A stretch of 64,000 bases of DNA, taken from the NCBI GenBank assembly GCA_964389025.1, contig CAYMCQ010000009.1, positions 14,243 to 78,242 on the forward strand, in the 5' to 3' direction. A model generated the notes under the pieces. That model saw only the letters and a list, made by a program, of their open reading frames with translations. It searched no databases and was not told the origin of the DNA. The position numbers were made by a program, and so were the translations under genes. The DNA is from CAYMCQ01 sp964389025. Its GTDB lineage: Bacteria > Verrucomicrobiota > Verrucomicrobiia > Limisphaerales > CAYMCQ01. Of the stretch, positions 58,363 to 64,000 are shown piece after piece; positions within the stretch are counted from its first letter, which is position 1; each line of letters begins with the position of its first letter.

Positions 58363-61300
58363 TCATTCCTTCGTGATAGTTTCGTCCAGATTCAGCAACA
58401 CGCGTGAGACGACGGTGTAGGCCGCGAGTTGAGTTGGCGTCGTTCCGTCGGGAAGTTTGTTTGGAAGTTCATTTTTGCCGGTCGCCAGTTCGTTTGCGTT
58501 GATCCAGCCGTCGGCGATGCGTTGGCGTTGATGCTCCAGCAATGACAACAGTTCTTTTTTCTCGGCGTCGGTCGGCTGGCGCGAGAGCGCGCGGCGGAAG
58601 GCGTAGGAAATTTTTTCCGAATCGGTTTTCCCGCCTTCGCTCAATGCGCGCAATGCCAGTGCCCGAGCGCTCTCGACGAACTCGGTTTCGTTCAGCGATA
58701 CGAGCGCTTGCAGCGGCGTGTTTGAGCGCATCCGACGCACGCACGAGAAATCTCCGTTCGGTGCGTCGAATGTTTGCAGCAATGGAAACGGCACGGAGCG
58801 GAATTTGAAAATGTAGAGGCTGCGGCGATATTTTTGCGCGTCGGTTTCGACTTTCCACGTTTTCGGGCCGTAGCTTGCAGGTCGCTCGAACAAAAATTCC
58901 GGCGCAGGCGGATAAATGCTTCTCCCGCCCATTTCAGGGTTCAAAAGCCCGCTCGCTGCCAGCGCAATGTCGCGGACGATTTCACCTTCGACCCGGAACC
59001 GTGGCCCGCGCGCAAGCAAACGATTGTATTGGTCGTGCGAATAAAGTTCCGGCGTGACGCGAGATGATTGCCGATACGTTGCCGATTTAACGACTAAACG
59101 ATGTAACGATTTAACGCTCCAGCCATTATCCATGAATTCACACGCCAGCCAATCGAGCAACTCGGGATGCGACGGCTCTTCGCAACGCGTGCCGAAATCT
59201 TCCGGCGTGTTGACGAGGCCGATGCCGAAATAATTTTGCCAGACGCGATTGACGAATGAGCGCGCGGTCGTCGGAGATTTTTTGTCCACTAGCCATTTCG
59301 CCAGCGTCAGCCGCGAGCCGTCGGCATTCGCGGGTAGGGGATGCAGAAACGCCGGCGCGCCGAAAGAAACTTCCTTGCCCGGCTTGAGCCAATCGCCGCG
59401 TCTCAAAACATGCGCCGTGCGGGGTTGATCTTCTGCGCCGCTGCCCTTGCGCACGATGAGCGTCGCAGTTGGAGTTCCTTCAGGCCATTGCCTCCAGAGC
59501 GCCTCAATTTTTTCGTTCGTCTCTTTGAATTCAGGCGCGGTCGTTCGCCAATAGCTGAACACGACTGCGATTTGCGCATCGCTTCGCTTGTCGCGCGGGA
59601 TTTTGAAAATGTCGCGGACGTTCGCCGGAAGCGCATCGGCCACCACATTCGTCGCGCTCGTGACGCTAATTCGAAAGCGGCCCAGGTTGTGGGTCTGGTT
59701 GTCGTCGGAATTCCAGCCGCCGTGGTTTTGCGCGAGACGGACATTCAGCACGACGCCGTTTGTGAAAGTCAGCGGCGTTTCAGGAATGAATACGGCTTTG
59801 CGTGGCTGATTGCGCCGTCCGGGACCGGCGTCAATTCCCCAAGCCGTGTCGTCCTTGCCATCAATCGCGAACTCGACCGGGCCATAGACGCGCTTCTTGC
59901 CCGACTTGTCATCGAATTCCGGTTCAAGCGGCTTCTCATCGTTGCTGAAGTCAGCCGTGGCTTTCACGAACTTCACTTCCACCTTGTTCGTCGGGTTTAG
60001 CAAATCCACAGCTTCGACTTTGAATTCGCTGAGCGCGGACATTCCCTTGACGGAGCGGCCTGGCCCGTTGCACGGAAGGTTTGGATCGGTTAGTTGCTCC
60101 AGTTGAAACGCGCCAATGAACGGCATATTGTTCGTGCCGCGAAAATGGCCGGTGGATTTTGTGGTCGCGTAACTTGCAGCGCGAATCGAACCGTCATCAT
60201 TGTAAAAATAGCGCGTGCCATGATCGCCCGCGTTGACGGCGCGCACGGGCGTCCAGTCAGGCTGATTGTTTATCACGGAGTCTTCCCATTGATTCATGCG
60301 CGCCTGCCAATCCGATGTCGTGTGGCGCAGGCCGGATTCGAGGTCGCGCATTTGACGCGAGAGATTGGCGACGAGCATCTGCTGCTCCGGCGTGTAGGAG
60401 ACCAGCGAGGCTTCGTGGTCGTTGTTGAGGAACGCGAACAGCCGGTAATATTCCTCCTGTGTCAGCGGATCGAACTTGTGATTATGACATTGCGCGCACT
60501 GAATGGTGAGGCCGAGGACGCTTTTGCCGATGCAATCCATCCGGTCGAACAGCGCCTCCATGCGAAACTGCTCCGGATCAACGCCGCCTTCCTCGTTGAG
60601 CATCGAGTTGCGGAGAAAACCCGTCGCGACGAGTTGATCCTGCTTCGGGTTCGGCAACTGGTCGCCTGCAATTTGTTCGATGATGAACTGGTCGTAAGGC
60701 AGGTCGCGATTAAAAGCCTTGATGACCCAGTCGCGATACGACCAGATGAAACGCGGCTTGTCCTTCTCGAAACCATCCGAGTCCGCGTAACGCGCGGCAT
60801 CGAGCCAATGCCGTCCCCAACGCTCGCCGTAGTGCGGCGACGCGAGCAAACGCTCCACTTGTTTCTCGTAAGCGTCGGGAGATTTGTCAGCGAGAAAGGC
60901 GTCAACTTCCGCAATCGTCGGCGGCAGACCTATCAAATCGAGCGAGAGCCGGCGAAGCAAAGTAATCTTGTCTGCTTCAGGCGACGGTTTGAGTTTTTCT
61001 TTTTCGAGCCGGGCGAGGATGAAATTGTCAATCGGGCTGTGAGCCCGGCGCGAGTTTTTGACTTCAGGAATTTTTGGGCGCACCGGCGCTTGAAAAGCCC
61101 AGTGCTGCTTTGAATCTTTTGCGGCTTGCGTCTCCGGCCAGTCCGCGCCCTGATCAATCCACGCGCGCAACAGACCGACTTGCTCCGCCGACAACCGCTC
61201 GCCCTTCTTCGGCATCTTCAAATCGTCGCGAACCCACGCGACGGCATGAATCAAAACGCTCTCGCTGCTTTTGCCGGGCAAAATCACCGCGCCGTTCTCG

Positions 61301-61542
61301 CTGCCTTTGAGTGCGGCGGATTTTTCGTCGAGGCGCAGCGAGGCTTCCTGCTTTTTCGCGCCGTGGCATTGATAACAGCGGTCGGCAAAAATCGGCTGAA
61401 TGTCTTTGGCAAAATCAACTTTTTGCGACGCTGGCGCGGGCAATTTCGAAAGCTCAACTGCGGCGTTCAGTTGAACCGGGGAAAAGATTCCGGCGAACGA
61501 AACCGCCGCGCAGAGACAAAAAATTTTCACGGGCAGATTCAT
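58363..61542 (-). CDS. PSCyt1/PSCyt2(DUF1549)/PSD1(DUF1553) cytochrome-like exported protein
   Basis: 1059 residues from ATG 61542 with a signal NLPVKIFCLCAAVSFAGIFS; a longer frame to 61653 adds 37 residues. A PSCyt1 haem domain is first (FADRCYQCHGAKKQEASLRL, GADWPE), then DUF1549 (HSPIDNFILARLEKEKL, LGLTIQCAQCHNHKFDPLTQ with a second C-x-x-C-H), a Lam G/galactose-binding-like part (FAIDGKDDTAWGIDAGPG, LAQNHGG), and DUF1553 (SRLTLAKWLVDKKSPTTARS, NRVWQNYFGIGLVNTPEDFG, VKSATYRQSSRVTPE, DFSCVRRMRSNTPLQALVSL). Such proteins are abundant in Planctomycetes and Verrucomicrobia and usually pair with a DUF1501 protein; the pair may handle sulfated or phosphorylated glycans. An IS200-type element begins 39 bases after the stop. 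Confidence 0.88.
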   Translation of the reverse strand: MNLPVKIFCLCAAVSFAGIFSPVQLNAAVELSKLPAPASQKVDFAKDIQPIFADRCYQCHGAKKQEASLRLDEKSAALKGSENGAVILPGKSSESVLIHAVAWVRDDLKMPKKGERLSAEQVGLLRAWIDQGADWPETQAAKDSKQHWAFQAPVRPKIPEVKNSRRAHSPIDNFILARLEKEKLKPSPEADKITLLRRLSLDLIGLPPTIAEVDAFLADKSPDAYEKQVERLLASPHYGERWGRHWLDAARYADSDGFEKDKPRFIWSYRDWVIKAFNRDLPYDQFIIEQIAGDQLPNPKQDQLVATGFLRNSMLNEEGGVDPEQFRMEALFDRMDCIGKSVLGLTIQCAQCHNHKFDPLTQEEYYRLFAFLNNDHEASLVSYTPEQQMLVANLSRQMRDLESGLRHTTSDWQARMNQWEDSVINNQPDWTPVRAVNAGDHGTRYFYNDDGSIRAASYATTKSTGHFRGTNNMPFIGAFQLEQLTDPNLPCNGPGRSVKGMSALSEFKVEAVDLLNPTNKVEVKFVKATADFSNDEKPLEPEFDDKSGKKRVYGPVEFAIDGKDDTAWGIDAGPGRRNQPRKAVFIPETPLTFTNGVVLNVRLAQNHGGWNSDDNQTHNLGRFRISVTSATNVVADALPANVRDIFKIPRDKRSDAQIAVVFSYWRTTAPEFKETNEKIEALWRQWPEGTPTATLIVRKGSGAEDQPRTAHVLRRGDWLKPGKEVSFGAPAFLHPLPANADGSRLTLAKWLVDKKSPTTARSFVNRVWQNYFGIGLVNTPEDFGTRCEEPSHPELLDWLACEFMDNGWSVKSLHRLVVKSATYRQSSRVTPELYSHDQYNRLLARGPRFRVEGEIVRDIALAASGLLNPEMGGRSIYPPAPEFLFERPASYGPKTWKVETDAQKYRRSLYIFKFRSVPFPLLQTFDAPNGDFSCVRRMRSNTPLQALVSLNETEFVESARALALRALSEGGKTDSEKISYAFRRALSRQPTDAEKKELLSLLEHQRQRIADGWINANELATGKNELPNKLPDGTTPTQLAAYTVVSRVLLNLDETITKE

Positions 61543-61789
61543 CCTCTGCGCCCGGACGCGCTGCAAATCATTCGGCTCTTTGGAAATCACAGTCAGCATG
61601 AAACCAATGATACACGCCCTGAGAATCCGCGTCATGTCGAAAGGAAGCGACACTATTGATTGGGGTGGGGAAATTGTCTTTCCGTAGGAGTCGAGGTAAT
61701 AAGGCTCAAACTAAAAAGTTTTTCAGAAAAGTTACAGACTCCTTGCGTCGTCTCCTGCTTTTATCACGCGGAAAGGATTTCCTCCGGCG

Positions 61790-62032
61790 TCAGGCCGCTT
61801 GCAATTCCCGCGCGTGGGTGATTTCCCGTTTGTGAACCGGGCGCACTTGTGAAGCTTCAACTGTGACTACCGCTGCGGTATCTCCTTCCAACGTGGTGAA
61901 CTCAACTTCGTAGGCGAGGCCATCACGATAAATATGCACGACCGTTCCCACGTCGCCCGCCTCCAATCCTTCGGCGGGCACGGCGGACTTCAACACCACG
62001 CGTTCATGTTCTTTGATCATAATGCCTCTCAT
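61790..62032 (-). CDS. DUF4926 family protein
   Basis: 80 residues; ATG 62032 overlaps the stop of the DUF6883 gene (ATGA) and an alternative ATG lies at 62020. The family pattern is KEHERVVLKSAVPAEGLEAG, DVGTVVHIYRDGLAYEVEF and then a final beta-strand, VVTVEASQVRPV. It forms a small SH3-like barrel. Function unknown; it is often next to a DUF6883 gene, which hints at a two-part system such as a toxin-antitoxin pair. Here the first partner is broken by a frameshift. Confidence 0.85.
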   Translation of the reverse strand: MRGIMIKEHERVVLKSAVPAEGLEAGDVGTVVHIYRDGLAYEVEFTTLEGDTAAVVTVEASQVRPVHKREITHARELQAA

Positions 62033-62366
62033 GCTTTGTGCGGATAAGCCGTGACCAGTCTAGCCACAGCCAATCCCTTGTCTACAATCCAAATCGTTTT
62101 CACCGCCACCGGCTTTCCAACCGGCGATTCAATCCGCCCAACGATAACATATTTTCTCCCATGCGGCGACTCCGCATGGCTTGTCACCTCCGCCGACTGC
62201 GCCAAGACCCGAAAAGCCGCCGCCAAAGTTTGCCATTCCTTGCGCCGGAATCCCAGTTTCCCGAAAAACTCCGCCTTGCCGCCGTTGTCGGGATGCGCGG
62301 GTTGAGCAGATAATCCGCGATCTTCTCGCGTTCGACCACCAGCCTGTCTGGATTTGGTAGTTTCAT
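62029..62366 (-). pseudogene. DUF6883 family gene with a one-base frameshift
   Basis: The N-terminus is in one frame from ATG 62366 (MKLPNPDRLVVEREKIADYL then LNP) and the rest in another (AHPDNGGKAEFFGKLGFRRK, EWQTLAAAFRV, then HGRKYVIVGRIESPVGK and TIWIVDKGLAVARLVTAYP) to the stop at 62029. Both halves together match the DUF6883 plan of about 110 residues. The shift lies near 62297-62303, where AACCCGCGCAT lacks one base to keep PAHP in frame. Either a true loss or a sequencing error. The DUF4926 gene is coupled to it by ATGA. Confidence 0.75.
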
Positions 62367-62430
62367 TTGGCTGCGACGGGATAAGCGGAACAGAAATTTC
62401 AGGACGGCTCAATTGAAAATGCGGACGCAC

Positions 62431-64000
62431 TCACGCGAGCACGATTTCTGTCGTCGTCGCCTTTTCATCCCAGCCGCGTGTCGGTTCAGCGGTGACGGAT
62501 GAAATGTCCTTGGCGGAAATCATGCGACCGCGCGTCTTCGGGCTTTTCACTTCGATCTGTTTGGTGTTGCACGTCTGCTGGCTGATCTTCTGGTGCGGCG
62601 CGGGTTTGTAGCGGACGTAAAGAATCTTCGGCGTGCCTTCCGCGAAAAACAGGATGCGCGATTTCTCCGGGATGCAGAGATACGCCTTGTCCAAAATGGC
62701 GCCGCCGAATTTGAACCGCTTGAGATAACTCGCCTTGCGGTCGGTGTAGACGCAGGTGAAAAGTTTCTCGCGATCCGGCAGCCCGCAATAAAACAACTCC
62801 GGCCCGACGAACATTTTTTCAGGAAGCTCGGTGACTTTGTAAGTGCCGTCCTTGAAGACGAGCAGAATCTTGTCGAACTTGGTGCACTCAACTTTGAATT
62901 CCTCGCCGTTGACCTTGTAACCGACGTGGCCGGACTCGCGGTCATACGCCACCTTGAATGCCTTGAACGCCACTTCCTTCGCGTCCACTTCGTCGAAGCG
63001 GCTGGACTTGGTGAGTCGCGGATAGAGCGGCGCGTATTTTTCCAGCATGCTTTGCAGGTGCGCGATGGCGAACTTGACGAGGCTCTTCAAATTCTTTTTC
63101 GTCCCGGCCAGGTCGCGTTTCGTCTCTGCCATTTCTTCGCGGTGTTTGTTGATGTCGAAAAGCGAGATGCGGCGGATGCGGACTTGCAACAGGCGCTCGA
63201 CATCCTCATCGCTCAACTCGCGGACAAGCTGCCGGCGGAACGGCTTGAAACCCTTGTGAACATTGGCGAAAACGGCCTCGTTCGTTTTGGACTTCTCGAT
63301 GAGTTTGTAGATGCGTTCCTCGATGAAAATCCGTTCGAGCGTGCGAAAATGAAGCTCGTCTTCGAGCTTGCGGATCTTCAATTCCAGTTCGCGCTTGAGC
63401 GTCTCGACCAGTTGCGCGGTGTTTTCCTTCAGCACTTCGGACACGGTCATCTCGACGGGACGATTGTCGCGGATGACGGTGATGCGGCTGGCGATGGTCG
63501 TCTCGCAGTCTGTGAAGGCATAGAGCGCGTCCACAAGTTGCTCCGCGCTCACACCGCTCGGCGCTTTGATCTCAATCTCGACTTCCTCGGAAGTGAAATC
63601 GTTGATGGACTTCACTTTGATTTTGCCTTTGTGCGACGCGTCTTCGATGGACGCAATCAGCGAGTCGGTCGTGGTCGTCGGCGGAATTTCTTTGATGACG
63701 ATGGTGGATTCGTCCTTCGCTTTGAGTTTGGCGCGGACTTTGATCTGGCCTTTGCCGTCCTGATAACCGCGAGCGTCCATCAAACCGCCCGTCGGAAAAT
63801 CAGGAAGAACCTTGAACGGCTTCTTCCGAAGAATTGCAATCTGCGCTTCGAGCAGTTCGGGAAAATTGTGCGGCAAAATTTTTGAGGACAACCCGACAGC
63901 GATTCCTTCCGCGCCGAGCATGAGGACGAGCGGCAATTTCGAGGGCAATGTGACCGGCTCTTTGTTGCGTCCATCGTAGCTGGGAACGAACTCGGTGATC
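62431..64000 (-). CDS. DNA topoisomerase IV/gyrase subunit A, 3' part
   Basis: The frame is open to the window end (FVPSYDGRNKEPVTLPSKLP), so the N-terminal half with the catalytic Tyr is outside. Visible: LPLVLMLGAEGIAVGLSSKI, LPDFPTGGLMDARGYQDGKG, IVIKEIPPTTTTDSLIASIE, IKAPSGVSAEQLVDALYAFT, the coiled coil (ENTAQLVETLKRELELKIRK, LHFRTLERIFIEERIYKLIE) and RRISLFDINKHREEMAETKR. The C-terminal region is a beta-pinwheel-like domain (TKFDKILLVFKDGTYKVTEL, AYLCIPEKSRILFFAEGTPK). The whole follows the Bacteroidetes-type ParC more than standard GyrA. It cuts and passes duplex DNA together with a B subunit, probably upstream. Confidence 0.92.
   Translation of the reverse strand, partial: ITEFVPSYDGRNKEPVTLPSKLPLVLMLGAEGIAVGLSSKILPHNFPELLEAQIAILRKKPFKVLPDFPTGGLMDARGYQDGKGQIKVRAKLKAKDESTIVIKEIPPTTTTDSLIASIEDASHKGKIKVKSINDFTSEEVEIEIKAPSGVSAEQLVDALYAFTDCETTIASRITVIRDNRPVEMTVSEVLKENTAQLVETLKRELELKIRKLEDELHFRTLERIFIEERIYKLIEKSKTNEAVFANVHKGFKPFRRQLVRELSDEDVERLLQVRIRRISLFDINKHREEMAETKRDLAGTKKNLKSLVKFAIAHLQSMLEKYAPLYPRLTKSSRFDEVDAKEVAFKAFKVAYDRESGHVGYKVNGEEFKVECTKFDKILLVFKDGTYKVTELPEKMFVGPELFYCGLPDREKLFTCVYTDRKASYLKRFKFGGAILDKAYLCIPEKSRILFFAEGTPKILYVRYKPAPHQKISQQTCNTKQIEVKSPKTRGRMISAKDISSVTAEPTRGWDEKATTTEIVLA

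Noticed and set aside
62367..62430. Extension of the second DUF6883 frame to 62430
   Set aside because: Residues before AHPDNGG in that frame are out-of-frame reading of the true N-terminus (MKLPNPDRL...) and of the intergenic region; the frameshift explanation accounts for both.
62593..63885. Open frame of 430 codons on the plus strand
   Set aside because: Antisense to the topoisomerase A subunit gene, which has many conserved blocks.

Overview
The window looks like chromosomal DNA of a soil or freshwater Verrucomicrobiota (Pedosphaera/Limisphaerales-like). The pointers are: stand-alone pseudopilin-like proteins with the FTLIELLVVIAIIAILAGLL type of N-terminus, a DUF1501 plus PSCyt1/DUF1549/DUF1553 secreted protein pair, DUF1080 proteins, many Tat-type signals (S/T-R-R-x-F), a Bacteroidetes-like topoisomerase A subunit, and several kinds of dispersed palindromic repeat between genes. 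The assignment is inference from gene content; no rRNA or other marker is in the window.

Layout. 1-1.3 kb: an exported protein cut by the window edge and a hot-dog thioesterase. 1.3-19.7 kb: a carbohydrate region with two exported glycosidase-like proteins (minus), a ChbG/YdjC deacetylase, a pseudopilin, then a minus-strand run made of a 1408-residue TIM-barrel/LamG/LamG/PQQ/cytochrome c fusion, a pseudopilin translationally coupled to it, a DUF1080 protein and a Gfo/Idh/MocA oxidoreductase; an exported alpha/beta hydrolase, a DapA/NanA-type aldolase and a YidR-like propeller follow. 19.8-21.1 kb: a BrnT/BrnA toxin-antitoxin pair bracketed by two DUF1080 3' fragments, then a small Cys-rich exported protein. 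21.1-24 kb: malate dehydrogenase and a sialate O-acetylesterase. 24.7-31.2 kb: an ABC-2 exporter (permease, ATPase) separated from its HlyD-type lipoprotein by a beta-helix protein, a XRE regulator and a DinD/Bro-N protein. 31.2-38.2 kb: AIM24-family protein, GlgC, an AmpG-like permease with a large insert, and a membrane glycosyltransferase with TPRs. 38.2-44.7 kb: DUF5069, a second GT39-type protein, and a formate-dehydrogenase-like set (FdhD, YdeP-like molybdoenzyme, beta-hydroxyacid dehydrogenase). 44.9-49.5 kb: a three-gene operon of ceramidase-like, GH31 and exported propeller proteins. 49.5-53.4 kb: small proteins, a MazF-like toxin pair, gatA and gatC. 53.6-61.5 kb: a DUF1501 gene and its PSCyt1/DUF1549/DUF1553 partner, forced apart by an NTase-like gene pair, an unknown membrane-anchored protein, an IS200-type element and a chimeric gene remnant. 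61.8-64 kb: DUF4926, a frameshifted DUF6883 gene, and the 3' part of a parC/gyrA gene.

How it fits together. Most of the window serves import-independent, envelope-located breakdown of glycans and glycoconjugates: oxidation (PQQ/cytochrome c, Gfo/Idh), cleavage (DUF1080, GH31, GH-like), deacetylation (ChbG, sialate esterase, alpha/beta hydrolase) and aldol cleavage (DapA-like). The second theme is genome plasticity. At least six palindromic repeat types occur, two of them as in-frame insertions in conserved enzymes (YdeP-like oxidoreductase and GatA) and one supplying the FdhD start codon. An IS200-type transposase lies in nested inverted arms, and gene fragments mark past recombination. The most unusual items are the chimeric DUF1501'-'PSD1 mini-gene at 56201-56332, the DUF1080 fragments around the BrnTA pair, the in-frame 23-bp palindrome at 43362-43429, and the 1408-residue fusion with its duplicated LamG domain.
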